64,000 nucleotides of DNA from Natronoglomus mannanivorans (GCA_025517485.1 JAOPKB010000018.1:60496-124495); one strand, 5' to 3'; positions 1-9,255 are shown, counted from the first letter of the stretch. The notes: generated by a model not told the origin, from the letters alone. Translations and numbers: made by a program.

Positions 1-669
1 GTGACTGAACGTACAGAATGAATCATCGACGAGTATCACAAACAATCTTGTTAAAACTGATAAATATTTCGGTCTGTGCTGTCGTCTGACAGCAATGCAG
101 GCCCTGATCTGCTTGTTTTCGACAGTTGATTTGGTTATAACTATCGTCTGTATCCGAAGCGAACCTAACCCGACTCACCGCCGTTGTTCTCGTTTGCGCT
201 GCCAGTACAGCTGCCGACAATCCGCGCTGAACGCGTTTGACATCCTCCAGAGACTCTCAGGGGCCCCACTCCGACCGCGTCCGCACACAGCATTCGAATG
301 GGTTGTTCACGAGTTATACGGACTCGAGATCGCTGGATCGGCCGCTCTCTCGAGAGAGTCGTGGTGGGAACGCGGGACAGATGATCGGTCGGGAAATCAG
401 TCTCGATACGAAGATATTTGTAGGCGAAATTAACAATCAACTAGTATGTGTTTGCGAATCACTCACGTTCGGTGGACTCTACCCGAGACAGTCCGCCTCG
501 TATCCAACCACAGACGAGAGTCGTCCCGGTTGGTTTCGCGTGAACCGCGGTCACTCGAGGGTTGGTGTGGGTCGGTCCGGGCGGAGAACAGGAGCTGTGA
601 TCAGCGGGTGGCGTTCGAGGCCACGAACTCGAGAGCAGATGGGCGACCGGTCGTCGACGGGGGTCGGCC
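1..669. other. no convincing gene
   Basis: The overlapping open frames on both strands here are rich in Arg and Ser and lack the acidic composition of the neighbouring proteins, so they look like frame shadows. A short AT-rich stretch lies at about 30-75 and a palindromic CTCTCGAGAGAG at about 346. I recognise no RNA gene or mobile element. Confidence 0.5.
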
Positions 670-1068
670 ATGAACCGTCGGCGGCTGCTTTCGATTCTCG
701 GCACCGCCGGACTCAGTTCTGCCGTGATCTGGGTTGTCTATCAGGTTGACCAAGGAGCCATCGACATCGGAAACGAAGCGGCAGTCTCCGGGACGGCCTC
801 CAGATCCACGGAATCGTTCGAATTCGAGGCGACGGCCGGTGACGAGATCTTCATCACTATCAGGAACACGGACGACGACGGCGACTCTGGCGGTGGGCTG
901 ACGCTGCGAGACCCGGATGGAGACGAGGTTCTCGAGCGCAGGCTCAGCTCGATGACCGAAACGAACGAGCAACACACGGCCGACCAAGACGGCACGTATC
1001 GTCTCACCGTCGCTCCTCGAGATGCGCGTGTCCAGGTGAGTGTGTCTGTTACTGACTCAGACGAATGA
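670..1068 (+). CDS. small secreted or membrane-anchored acidic protein
   Basis: This 132-residue protein starts with Met-Asn-Arg-Arg-Arg and a hydrophobic stretch (about residues 6-26), so it is probably exported or anchored by its N-terminus. The remainder is acidic and beta-rich. It carries a segment of the form FEFEATAGDEIFITI, a Gly/Asp-rich turn and a C-terminal DGTYRLTVAPRD motif. This resembles the pre-peptidase C-terminal (PPC-like) beta-sandwich domains found at the haloarchaeal cell surface. The assignment rests on pattern only. It runs convergently towards aglM, and its role is unknown. Confidence 0.6.
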   Translation: MNRRRLLSILGTAGLSSAVIWVVYQVDQGAIDIGNEAAVSGTASRSTESFEFEATAGDEIFITIRNTDDDGDSGGGLTLRDPDGDEVLERRLSSMTETNEQHTADQDGTYRLTVAPRDARVQVSVSVTDSDE

Positions 1069-1204
1069 GGGGTGTGATCACGAGGCAGATTGTGACGGCC
1101 GTTTTTGGGAGGAGTCTTTTGGGAGGTGTCTTTTGGGAAGTATCGCTCGCTCTGGGAGCGTCGTATTCCTCGAGTCTCGAGCAGTGTATGGTGTCTTCGA
1201 TCGG

Positions 1205-2491
1205 TTACCAGGTCAGTCCCTCGTACGTCATCTCCGTCGATGGGTCGACGATGCGGCGACCGTCGACCACGACCGGCGTCTCCATCTCGTCGAATTCGTC
1301 GTTCAGGGTGGCGAACTCGTCCCAATCGGTGACGACGACCGTACCGTGGGCCCCCTCGAGTGCTTCGGCAGCCGAGGCTGCGTACTCGATATCGGGGAAC
1401 CGATCGCACATTGGATCCATAGCGACCGGGTCGTACGCGACGATCTCGGCACCGAGATCTTGGAGCTGTTCGATAATCGGGATCGCTCGAGAGTTTCGGA
1501 TGTCGTCCGTTTGCGGTTTGAACGCCAGGCCGAGCACTGCGATTCGTGCGCCGTCGACGTCGACGTGTTTCGTGAGGAGATCGAGCAGTCGGCCGGGTTG
1601 GCGGTCGTTGACGTCGATCGCGGCTTCGAGGACGGCGGGCTCGTATCCGGTCTCGCGGGCAGCGGCCGTGATCGCCGCGACGTCTTTCGGGAAACAGGAG
1701 CCACCCCAGCCGACGCCGCTCCGGAGGAATCGCTCGGAGATCCGATCGTCGAGGCCGACAGCGTCCATCACCTCGTACGCATCGAGCCCAAACTCCTTGC
1801 AGATGTTTCCGAGATCGTTGACCAAGCTGATCTTCGAGGCGAGAAAGGCGTTGTTCGCGTACTTGATCATCGCGGCGGTTGCCGGGTCGGTATCGACGAT
1901 CGGGACGGATCGGTCGTCCTGTAGTGGCTCGAAAACGTCGTGCAATCGGTTCGACGCCCACTCCGAATTGGTTCCGAAGACGAGTTTGTCGGGGTTCACG
2001 AAATCCTCGACGGCACTGCCCTCTCGAAGGAACTCCGGGTTCATACCGATCTCGACGTTCTCGTTGCCATCCGCTCCCGCTTTGATTGCGGGCTCGATCG
2101 TCGATGCGATACTCGGCGGCGTGATCGTGCTTTTGATGACGACGAGATGGCGGTCCGTTTTGTCGGCGAGCGCCTCGCCCGTCGCTTCTGCGGCTGCTGC
2201 CAGTGTGGTGAGGTCGATACTCCCATCCGCGTTCGACGGCGTTCCGATCGCCAGGAAGGTCACGTCGGAGTCGGGAACCGCGTCGTAGGAGGTCGTCGCA
2301 GTGAGACGGTCTCCGACGTGCGCCTCGAGGAGATCGTCCAGTCCCGGTTCGTCTATCGGCGCCTCCCCCTCGTTGATCGTCGCGACGATGTCGTCGTCGA
2401 TATCGATCGCCGTGACTTTGTGTCCCAGATCAGCGAAGCAGGCCGCGATCGTGGTTCCGACGTAGCCGCTGCCGATGACCGTGATGTGCAT
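1205..2491 (-). CDS. aglM: UDP-glucose 6-dehydrogenase (AglM-like)
   Basis: It oxidises UDP-glucose to UDP-glucuronate with two NAD+, supplying hexuronic acids for N-glycan or exopolysaccharide synthesis in the cytoplasm. The N-terminus has the Rossmann motif GSGYVG (residues 7-12) followed by an acidic beta2 end. The catalytic cysteine lies in GVGWGGSCFPKD (Cys266), and a C-terminal NAD-binding half follows. Length (428 residues) is normal for the family. The frame can be extended three codons upstream to a TTG at 2500, but the ATG at 2491 puts MHITVIGSGYVG directly at the family start, so I chose it. It is divergent from aglF, with about 100 bp between starts, so the two share a promoter region. 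Confidence 0.93.
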   Translation of the reverse strand: MHITVIGSGYVGTTIAACFADLGHKVTAIDIDDDIVATINEGEAPIDEPGLDDLLEAHVGDRLTATTSYDAVPDSDVTFLAIGTPSNADGSIDLTTLAAAAEATGEALADKTDRHLVVIKSTITPPSIASTIEPAIKAGADGNENVEIGMNPEFLREGSAVEDFVNPDKLVFGTNSEWASNRLHDVFEPLQDDRSVPIVDTDPATAAMIKYANNAFLASKISLVNDLGNICKEFGLDAYEVMDAVGLDDRISERFLRSGVGWGGSCFPKDVAAITAAARETGYEPAVLEAAIDVNDRQPGRLLDLLTKHVDVDGARIAVLGLAFKPQTDDIRNSRAIPIIEQLQDLGAEIVAYDPVAMDPMCDRFPDIEYAASAAEALEGAHGTVVVTDWDEFATLNDEFDEMETPVVVDGRRIVDPSTEMTYEGLTW

Positions 2492-2591
2492 TGGGTACAA
2501 TGCTCGAGTCGAACTGCATTACGATTGCGATGGGAGAGACGGGACCAGTGGCCAGAAAGTTATTGTAGGTGTATTTGTCACTGTGATAGCA

Positions 2592-3335
2592 ATGAAGGCA
2601 GTTGTTCTCGCGGCGGGTGAGGGGACGCGGCTTCGGCCGCTGACCGAAGACAAACCGAAGGGGATGGTCGAGGTCGACGGGGAACCGATCTTGACACACT
2701 GTTTCGACCAGCTCGTCGACCTTGGTGCCGAGGAGTTCGTCGTCGTCGTGGGATATCTCAAGGAGAGAATCATCGATCACTACGGCGATGCGTATCAGGG
2801 GATCCCGATCACGTACGCACACCAGCGCGAACAGCAGGGGCTCGCACACGCGTTGTTGACCGTCGAGGAACACATCGACGACGACTTCATGCTGACACTC
2901 GGCGACAATATCTTCGAGGCGAACCTCGAGGACGTCGTCCGACGACAGCGAGAAGAGCGGACGGATGCGGCGTTCCTCGTCGAGGAAGTCCCGTGGGAAG
3001 AGGCGAGTCGGTACGGCGTCTGTGACACCAACAAGTACGGTGAGATCACCGACGTCGTCGAAAAACCCGACGATCCGCCGTCGAACCTCGTGATGACCGG
3101 CTTCTACACGTTCTCGCCGGCAATCTTCCCGGCGTGTGAACTCGTCCAGCCATCCAATCGCGGCGAGTACGAGATCAGCGAGGCGATCGACCTCCTGATT
3201 CAAAGCGGGCGAACGATCGACGCGATCGCACTCGAGGGCTGGCGGATCGACGTCGGCTATCCCGAGGACCGAGAGGAAGCCGAACGACGGTTGCAAGACG
3301 ACGAGGCAGTTGCAGTTCCGAGCGCGGACGACTGA
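2592..3335 (+). CDS. aglF: UTP-glucose-1-phosphate uridylyltransferase (AglF-like)
   Basis: This nucleotidyltransferase makes UDP-glucose from UTP and glucose-1-phosphate, the substrate of the divergent AglM. It opens with MKAVVLAAGEGTRLRPLT, the sugar-nucleotidyltransferase signature, followed by DKPKGM, whose lysine contacts the phosphates. The LGDN motif at about residue 101 binds the metal-nucleotide. Length is 247 residues. An in-frame upstream extension to 2475 exists, but the Met at 2592 gives the canonical start. A second, very similar gene lies at 61453-62247 on the other strand. Archaeal homologues in Haloferax work in S-layer N-glycosylation; this role is inferred here. Confidence 0.92.
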   Translation: MKAVVLAAGEGTRLRPLTEDKPKGMVEVDGEPILTHCFDQLVDLGAEEFVVVVGYLKERIIDHYGDAYQGIPITYAHQREQQGLAHALLTVEEHIDDDFMLTLGDNIFEANLEDVVRRQREERTDAAFLVEEVPWEEASRYGVCDTNKYGEITDVVEKPDDPPSNLVMTGFYTFSPAIFPACELVQPSNRGEYEISEAIDLLIQSGRTIDAIALEGWRIDVGYPEDREEAERRLQDDEAVAVPSADD

Positions 3336-3445
3336 TCGGCATTCCCATCTTTTCGATCGCGTTCAGATTCCCGGTACGTTTGCTTTTTCATTATTCAATG
3401 CATAGTAAAGTCTATCATTGTGAAGAATGATTCCTATCTAGGGGA

Positions 3446-3559
3446 ATGACGACCGAATACTGTCCAGACTGTGATGAACTGCAACAGATCAAAGAAACCG
3501 TGCCCTGGCAGTCGAATCTCTGTGCAACCTGTGGCGCGTCCCTCGAGACGAGCAGCTGA
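3446..3559 (+). CDS. 37-residue zinc-ribbon microprotein (TVPWQ family)
   Basis: This tiny ORF encodes 37 residues with two Cys pairs, CPDC at residues 6-9 and CATC (then Gly) at residues 26-29, separated by a KETVPWQSNLC segment. Two other genes in the window (60777-60899 and 61102-61224) encode 40-residue proteins with the same CPxCDE ... ETVPWQTNVCxxCG layout, so I treat all three as one real family. The Cys pairs should bind one zinc ion. Function is unknown. It sits alone between aglF and a tandem-repeat region. Confidence 0.7.
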   Translation: MTTEYCPDCDELQQIKETVPWQSNLCATCGASLETSS

Positions 3560-3635
3560 GTTTCGGTCACGGTTTGTCGGCGATCGACCTGTGTTTTGAA
3601 GGTGGCAGTGTCTGTGCTCTCGAGAGTAGTAGATA

Positions 3636-3753
3636 GGCCTGTCCTCGAGAGCAAAGATTCGTCCGCGCTCGAGAGGGACCGATTGGCCTGTCCTCGAGAG
3701 CAAAGATTGGTCCGCGCTCGAGAGGGACCGATTGGCCTGTACTCGAGGGTAAC
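3636..3753. repeat. 49-bp direct tandem repeat, about 2.4 copies
   Basis: Units begin with GGCCTGT at 3636, 3685 and 3734, a constant spacing of 49 bp. The first two units differ at only one or two positions; the third diverges after about 20 bp. Each unit contains two CTCGAG cores. The period is not a multiple of three, and the open frames through it are shadows. It lies in the gap upstream of the epimerase gene at 3855. Confidence 0.85.
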
Positions 3754-3854
3754 AGGGACACGAACTCTCAAGTGACAGCGTCGGGGCTCTCGAGAGGGAA
3801 AGGTCTCGAAAAGAGAAGGACACAGTAAAATCACTGGCGGTGTCAGGATAGCAC

Positions 3855-4769
3855 ATGTTAGACCAGTTTGCCGGGACATCGGTGCTCGTCACCGGCGGTG
3901 CCGGGTTCATCGGCGGGAAACTCGTCGAGACACTCGTCCCTGTGGCCGACGTCACCGTGCTCGACGACTGTTCCGGCGGTGACCCCGAGAGTGTGCCCTC
4001 GGAGGCGACGTTCGTCCAGGGGGATATTCGGGATCGGGAGACCGTCAGCGACGCGATGGAAGGGATCGACGTCGTCTTTCACGAAGCCGCACTGGTCAGC
4101 GTCTCCCGGTCAGTGGAGGATCCGCTGGAGAGTCACACGCGGAACGCGACCGGGACGCTCACCGTGTTGGAGGCCGCTCGAGATCACGACGCGCGTGTGG
4201 TCTGTGCCTCGAGTGCGGCGATCTACGGACAGCCTGACACTGTGCCGATCAGTGAGACGGATCCAACACGGCCTACGTCACCGTACGGACTCGACAAACT
4301 CGCACTCGACGAGTACACGCGGCTGTATCACGAGTTATATGGTTTGGAGACGGTTGCGTTGCGGTACTTCAACGTCTACGGTCCCGGCCAGCCGGCTAAC
4401 GACTACAGCGGCGTGATCAGCATCTTCTTCGATCGGGCGCGTGCGGGTGAGCCGCTGACTGTGTTTGGTGACGGGGAGCAGACTCGAGACTTCGTGTTTA
4501 TCGACGACGTCGTGCAGGCTAACTTGCGGGCTGCGGTGACTGACGAGGTTGGGGAAGCGTACAACATCGGGACCGGGACGCGCGTGACGATTACCGAACT
4601 GGCTGAGTCGGTTCTCGAGGTGACTGGGTCTCGCTCGGAGATTGTGTATGATGATCCTCGAGAGGGTGATATTCGGCATAGTGGAGCCGACATTTCGAAG
4701 GCGAGGGAGATGTTGGGGTTCGAGCCGAGTGTTAGTTTAGAGGGCGGGCTCTCGAGGTTTGTTGAGTGA
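3855..4769 (+). CDS. NAD-dependent UDP-sugar epimerase (SDR family)
   Basis: This extended short-chain dehydrogenase/reductase probably interconverts UDP-glucose/UDP-galactose or the hexuronic acid equivalents. The NAD motif GGAGFIGG lies at residues 14-21, preceded by VLVT. The catalytic Tyr-x-x-x-Lys is present as Y144GLDK148, with the conserved Ser in CASSAAIYG at about 118-125. Later signatures include RYFNVYGPGQ and DGEQTRDFVFIDD, typical of UDP-glucose 4-epimerase relatives. At 304 residues it is slightly short but complete. It follows aglM and aglF, consistent with a nucleotide-sugar supply role. Confidence 0.88.
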   Translation: MLDQFAGTSVLVTGGAGFIGGKLVETLVPVADVTVLDDCSGGDPESVPSEATFVQGDIRDRETVSDAMEGIDVVFHEAALVSVSRSVEDPLESHTRNATGTLTVLEAARDHDARVVCASSAAIYGQPDTVPISETDPTRPTSPYGLDKLALDEYTRLYHELYGLETVALRYFNVYGPGQPANDYSGVISIFFDRARAGEPLTVFGDGEQTRDFVFIDDVVQANLRAAVTDEVGEAYNIGTGTRVTITELAESVLEVTGSRSEIVYDDPREGDIRHSGADISKAREMLGFEPSVSLEGGLSRFVE

Positions 4770-4945
4770 TGGATGTGGGGTCTCGAGATTGGTATCTACG
4801 TGATTACGACCACGTACTGAAGTGACAGCACACTCGGTTTCGTTCGCTGTTCCGAAGGAGTGGGGTAGTTGAACCGTACATGTCTCGAGTGGGGAGTATG
4901 CAACTACTATTGTGGGCTAACGCCACAGAGATATTCAGTTTAAGC

Positions 4946-5113
4946 CTACCAGAGCCGCGCTGCGGGCGTTCCGCACTCGTCACAGACGACGGCTTCGTCT
5001 GATTGAAAGAACTGCTGCGTCAGGGTTCCATTTTCACAATACGAACACGTGTCTCCATCGAGAACCGAAAGGACCTCCAGTGACTCGTGACGCTCACCTT
5101 CGAATCGTTGCAT
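4946..5113 (-). CDS. HVO_A0556-type small zinc finger protein
   Basis: The 55-residue protein has the pattern GDTCSYCENGTL ... VVCDECGTPAARLW: two Cys-x2-Cys pairs at about residues 23-26 and 44-47 and a C-terminal Trp. This matches my memory of the haloarchaeal HVO_A0556 zinc-finger family, small conserved proteins of unknown function that presumably fold around one zinc. The start is the ATG just after an AT-rich segment. Confidence 0.8.
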   Translation of the reverse strand: MQRFEGERHESLEVLSVLDGDTCSYCENGTLTQQFFQSDEAVVCDECGTPAARLW

Positions 5114-5166
5114 CTTGCATACTCCGAACCACGGTGGTTTAATAGCTCTTTGGTTAGTGTTCAGGA

Positions 5167-5376
5167 GTGGACATTACTGCACGATTACACCCATTTATCG
5201 GGCCACTTCATCCAGAAAAAACTAGTAACCATATGGTAAAGTTTGTAATTGAAGAAACGGGTTGGAATTTAGAAGAAGGTTACAGAATTGCTTCAGATAC
5301 CAGTGATGAGGAGTTTCTACAGGGTGCAACCAAAGGAAATTGTGATTGGATATCGAGTATTTGCTCGTATCACTAA
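5167..5376 (+). CDS. possible 69-residue remnant protein
   Basis: A GTG-started frame with low-GC codons, unlike the GC-rich genes before it. The product contains GWNLEEGYRIASDTSDEEF and ends in CSYH. I recognise no domain. It may be the tail of a displaced gene at the left edge of the AT-rich island. The rest of the 4770-5528 gap, apart from the zinc-finger gene, shows nothing I can name. Confidence 0.25.
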   Translation: MDITARLHPFIGPLHPEKTSNHMVKFVIEETGWNLEEGYRIASDTSDEEFLQGATKGNCDWISSICSYH

Positions 5377-5528
5377 ATTTAGGGCGTCCATACTGTATCT
5401 GTGTCAAACGAGAAAGATTTTAGTATCTGCTAGCCGGGAGTATACTTGATTGATAGATATGAGAACCGCTTTGGAGATAAAACAGGTCCAGTGGGGGAAG
5501 CGACCATAATGAAAGATCCTCGCTAAAT

Positions 5529-6830
5529 ATGTCACAGGGATCCACAGATCAGCTCGAGAGAGACGCAGTCAAGAAGGCACAGTCGCCTCATTTCGGAATC
5601 GGAATCATTGCGACGGGGGAACACAACGAGGCGCTGTTTCGAACCGTACTCAGAGCGACTCGAGCGGACTTTACCACGCTCGTCGTTCCAGATGGACTCG
5701 ACACTGAGGCAAAACAACTCGTTCGACAGCTCGGGGGAACTGTCGTCGAGACGATCGAGAGACAGGGCGAAGAGAATCCACGGCAACTGCTGGTCGACGC
5801 GGCGGAATCTCGATCGCTCGATGGAATCGCCCTCTGTGAAGCGGGCGACGAGATCGATTTCGAGGCCTGTCAGGACGCCTTGGTCTCTCCCTCTACGTAC
5901 GCGATCACCGCACCGACACAGCCGAACGAGTCGTCGACGGAACGGCTCGTCGGGATCCCGGCGTACAACGAATCGGTCGGAATCGGGAGTACCATCCTCG
6001 CAGCCCAGCAGGTCGCGGACGAAGTCGTCGTCATCGACGACGGGAGTTCGGACAATACGGTCGCTATCGCGAGGGAGACGGAAGCGACCGTGCTCGAGCA
6101 CGAGGAAAACAAGGGCAAAGGCTACGCCCTGCAGACCTTCCTCACGTACGCGCGAACGACGGAGTACGAGACGTTCGTCATCCTCGACGGTGACGGACAA
6201 CACCTTCCAACCGAAATCCCGGCCGTCGCCGAACCGGTCGAGGAGGAAGAAGCTGATCTCGTCGTCGGCAGTCGCTATCTCGAGGACAGTCCGACCGAGA
6301 CACCGTTCCACCGGCGGTTCGGACAGCAAGTGTTGGACGTCCTGACGCTCGGCTCGAGCGGACGGAAGCTATCGGATACGCAGAGTGGATTTCGGGCGTT
6401 CTCACCGACTGCCGTCGATCGACTCTCGATCAGGACGGATGGGATGGGCGTCGAAAGCGAAATGATCGGGAATGCGATCGAGAATGACCTCGAGATCGAG
6501 GAAGTGCCGATCGACGTTCGTTACGAAGGGATCGACGGGCAGACGTTCAACCCGCTTCGACACGGGTTGAGTGTGGCGACGTTCATCTTGAAAATGATTC
6601 GGGACCGGCATCCGTTGATGTTCTTCGGTCTTCCAGGGATCATGTTCACCGTCGCCGGTATCGCGCTCGGTGTCGATGCCGTTCTCTTGTACAATTCACA
6701 GGGGGCGTTCGCTGCGGGCCAAACGCTCGTGAGTATCTTCCTGACGATTATCGGCGTTCTTGGTGTCTTCTGTGGACTTGTGCTGAATCGGATGTCGAAT
6801 ATGATTAGTGAACTGAAGGAGGTACGATGA
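5529..6830 (+). CDS. AglJ-like dolichol-phosphate GT2 glycosyltransferase
   Basis: It probably transfers the first hexose from a nucleotide sugar to dolichol phosphate at the cytoplasmic face of the membrane. Residues 1-135 form an extra N-terminal domain with GIGIIATGEHNEALFRTV. The GT-A fold starts at VGIPAYNE (141-148), with VIDDGSSDNT (169-177), the DxD-type metal motif LDGDGQH (219-225) and GSRYLED. Two membrane segments lie at about 364-388 and 397-419. Its GC-rich codon use matches the left flank, and it is the last GC-rich gene before the AT-rich island. The DPM/AglJ relation is by motif; the sugar is unknown. Confidence 0.85.
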   Translation: MSQGSTDQLERDAVKKAQSPHFGIGIIATGEHNEALFRTVLRATRADFTTLVVPDGLDTEAKQLVRQLGGTVVETIERQGEENPRQLLVDAAESRSLDGIALCEAGDEIDFEACQDALVSPSTYAITAPTQPNESSTERLVGIPAYNESVGIGSTILAAQQVADEVVVIDDGSSDNTVAIARETEATVLEHEENKGKGYALQTFLTYARTTEYETFVILDGDGQHLPTEIPAVAEPVEEEEADLVVGSRYLEDSPTETPFHRRFGQQVLDVLTLGSSGRKLSDTQSGFRAFSPTAVDRLSIRTDGMGVESEMIGNAIENDLEIEEVPIDVRYEGIDGQTFNPLRHGLSVATFILKMIRDRHPLMFFGLPGIMFTVAGIALGVDAVLLYNSQGAFAAGQTLVSIFLTIIGVLGVFCGLVLNRMSNMISELKEVR

Positions 6831-7045
6831 AAGGCCATATAATTAATGTAAGTATGGCTTCTTTTTGTTAGTGGAGATTTGAATTGTTAGGATGGTATTA
6901 AATTAATCACATTTCGTGTTTGTTTGGGATTATAGCGGAACAGTTATCACCCCCCAATCACAGTCATCTATTAAATTGACATACCAAGAAGGAGCCTACA
7001 TATCATGAAAAATCAAAAAGAGTCATTAAACATAACTATGACACT

Positions 7046-8203
7046 ATGATCGGAACCTATGTTCTATATGCCATATTAGCCGCAAGTTTTCTATTGATAA
7101 TACATGTTAATATGTTATATCCATTTTCATTAAAGGCATTGTCTCTATTCAACCAAACAGAGGATGAACCACACAGAGATCAACTTCCAACCGTCACCCT
7201 CATAATTGCTGCCTATAACGAAGAGGATATAATCGAGAAAAAGTTGAAAAATAGTCTTGGATTAGAATACCCTCCCGAAAAATACGAGATCGTTGTGTTT
7301 TCTGATGCTTCAACTGACAGGACGGACGAGATCGTAAGTTCGTATTCTGGTTTAGGAGTTGATTTGTGTAGAATTGAAGGGAGAGTTGGTAAAACTGAAT
7401 GTCAAAATAGAGTCGTAGATATGGTCGATACAGATATTGTAGTGTTTTCTGATGCAAATAGCATGTATGATAAGAAGGCAATTAAAGAAATTGTTTCATC
7501 CTTCCAGTCGAATGTAGGTTGTGTCGTCGGGGAACTAAGATATACAAACCCAAATGATATGGAGGGGGAATCTGTTTATTGGAAGTACGAGCAGTGGTTA
7601 AAGAACTTGGAATCAGCGACAGGCTCACTTGTAGCTGGAAATGGGTCAATTTATGCGGTAAAGAAGGAATCATATGTCCCTCTAGACGAGGAGGTGACAA
7701 GTGATTTAGCGGAAGTATTAGAGATTGTTAGGAATGGAGAATATGTGAAATATAACTCAAGTGCATTTGCATTTGAAGAACTAGAGGAGACGATTAATGA
7801 AGAAATAAATCGGAAAAAAAGAATTGCAACACGATCTTTCAATACTATTGTCAAATATACCGATCTAATAAGCCCATTTAATAATATAACATTCTCATAT
7901 AAATTCCTGTCGCGAACCATTCTAAGATGGCTCTTACCAATATGGTTGATATTATTCTTTGCATCAAATCTGATATTATCCATAAGTAGAGGGGGGTTAG
8001 TGTTATATACATTATTGACATTGCAGATAATCTTCTACTGTACCGCCCTCTTTAGTCATGGACTAAATAAAGCTGGTAGAAATGTTGGTCCAGTACTAAC
8101 TTTCCCATACTACTTTTCATTGATAAATTATGCACTGTTGGTTGGCGCATGGAACTTAATCAATAAACAGAATGTGGTAACTTGGGAGACTGTTGATCGA
8201 TAA
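7046..8203 (+). CDS. membrane GT2 glycosyltransferase (processive-type)
   Basis: 385 residues. An N-terminal membrane helix (about 4-26) precedes the GT-A core, which has TLIIAAYNEED (51-61), the nucleotide-binding FSDASTDRT (85-93) and the DxD-like FSDANS (134-139). GNGSIYAV and EVTSDLAE follow, and the EELEETINEE/KKRIATR segment sits where chitin- and hyaluronan-synthase relatives have QxxRW. Several C-terminal helices complete a membrane enzyme. The AT-rich codons mark it as foreign relative to the genes to its left. It is the first gene of the island; donor and acceptor sugars cannot be deduced. Confidence 0.82.
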   Translation: MIGTYVLYAILAASFLLIIHVNMLYPFSLKALSLFNQTEDEPHRDQLPTVTLIIAAYNEEDIIEKKLKNSLGLEYPPEKYEIVVFSDASTDRTDEIVSSYSGLGVDLCRIEGRVGKTECQNRVVDMVDTDIVVFSDANSMYDKKAIKEIVSSFQSNVGCVVGELRYTNPNDMEGESVYWKYEQWLKNLESATGSLVAGNGSIYAVKKESYVPLDEEVTSDLAEVLEIVRNGEYVKYNSSAFAFEELEETINEEINRKKRIATRSFNTIVKYTDLISPFNNITFSYKFLSRTILRWLLPIWLILFFASNLILSISRGGLVLYTLLTLQIIFYCTALFSHGLNKAGRNVGPVLTFPYYFSLINYALLVGAWNLINKQNVVTWETVDR

Positions 8204-8289
8204 TACATTCTTCTTTAAGATATCATTCTTAGGCCGTCTTCGAGAACAAGTCGAACCGAGGGTTTCAGGAAAAGATCCAACTTGAAGTG

Positions 8290-8452
8290 ATCCTTGAGGT
8301 ATCGACAGAACCTCAACAAGCGCCTTGTTGAAGCGTACTGTGGAGTGAAACACGCGCGGAAACCAGACCACTGTTTCAAGTTCGCTAAAACCAGGAAACA
8401 AACAGCTGAGACAACTGCAACAGAATACGAATTCTCTCCCGGCACTGTCTAG
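8290..8452 (+). pseudogene. unidentified C-terminal coding remnant
   Basis: The plus frame reads LNKRLVEAYCGVKHARKP and then KFAKTRKQTAETTATEYEF before a stop at about 8452, with an in-frame stop upstream. The basic tail resembles the end of a transposase, and it abuts an IS6-type remnant, so a mobile-element origin is likely but not proven. Confidence 0.3.
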
Positions 8453-9160
8453 TTTAGCACCTCCGCTGGCGTCTGCTTGTTGAGTGACTGGTGCGGTCGC
8501 TGTGTGTTATAGTAGTGTACGAACTGTTCAAGCCACTCTCTAACGCTCGCCCGACTGTCGACCCACGAGTTATGGAAGCGGTCAATCCGTATTTTGAGTG
8601 TATGAAACCACTTTTCGATGAGGTTTTGATCAACGTAGTCCAGGTGACCGCTTGATCCTAATCGGGAGAGGGCTGTCAGATAGCCGTAGCCACCGACGAG
8701 AAACTCAGCGTCAGAGAGATCGTGTTTCTCGGTGAGTCTATGCAGAAACGCAGCAGCTGGATCGGTGCCTCGTCATCCAAAGAGCGCGACATCAAGAATC
8801 AGTTTCTCTATTGTAGCGTACAGCAAGATCGGTCGCCGTTAATCCTGACAGCGGTTTCGTCAACCGCGACCCGCGACGGCGAAGCCGTCCTCAGAACGCT
8901 TTGCGTTCTGATGGGCCGCACGAGAGCGAAGCTCTCGTAGACGTCGGCGGGTCTGGAACACTGTCAGCCAGCCGAGGTACCCAGTGCCAGATTGCTTGAT
9001 GAGAGCGTTTAACGCCGAGTGAGCGAAGAATCGCTTGTGTCTCTCGAAGCGAACACCCGTCCGCTCACGCTCCAAAGCTTCACCAAATTCTGCCGCGTAG
9101 TATTCGCTGAGCAGGTCTGCGAGTATCATTCCCAACTCTACGACCTGCTCACTTCTCAAA
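8453..9160 (-). pseudogene. IS6-family transposase, disrupted by hairpin insertion
   Basis: Reading the minus strand, recognisable pieces of a haloarchaeal IS6-type transposase appear in order: LGVKRSHQAIWHWVPRLAD, then VAVDETAVRINGDRSW (first Asp of the DDE triad), FLHRLTEKHDLSDAEFLV, FHTLKIRIDRFHNSWV, and the C-terminal HYYNTQRPHQSLNKQTPAEV. The pieces lie in different frames, with stops. Between PPTS and RVAVDE, about 65 bp of triple-hairpin sequence (8875-8937) is inserted. The gene is dead. It lies immediately upstream of the 86-bp MITE at 9170. Confidence 0.8.
8875..8937. repeat. three consecutive short hairpins inside transposase remnant
   Basis: Perfect stems GACGGC-GAA-GCCGTC (8875-8889), AGAACGC-TTT-GCGTTCT (8893-8909) and CGAGAGC-GAA-GCTCTCG (8921-8937), each with a 3-nt loop. 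They interrupt the reading frame of the IS6 gene just before its first catalytic Asp. Confidence 0.85.
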
Positions 9161-9169
9161 CAGGCCTAA

Positions 9170-9255
9170 CTATAGTAACAATTGAAACTATTTACACACT
9201 GATCGCACAGCTATCGTGCGATCAGGTGTGCATTGACTTTCAATGGCTACTATAG
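9170..9255. mobile_element. 86-bp palindromic MITE, copy 1
   Basis: The element begins CTATAGTAAC and ends GGCTACTATAG, so the ends are inverted repeats. The inner arms continue almost to the centre, GATCGCAC-AGCTATC-GTGCGATC, making nearly the whole element one foldback. An 86-bp copy in opposite orientation is at 15344-15429. It has no coding capacity and I see no clear target duplication. Confidence 0.85.

Noticed and set aside
1..669. Several overlapping ORFs of 65-170 residues
   Set aside because: Composition is Arg/Ser-rich and non-acidic, all frames are equally open, and no motif was seen; typical high-GC shadows.
741..1961. Long 406-residue minus-strand frame
   Set aside because: It is antisense to the secreted protein gene and overlaps aglM in another frame; Arg-rich shadow.
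3636..3753. CRISPR array
   Set aside because: Repeats are contiguous 49-bp tandem units without spacers, and no cas genes are present.
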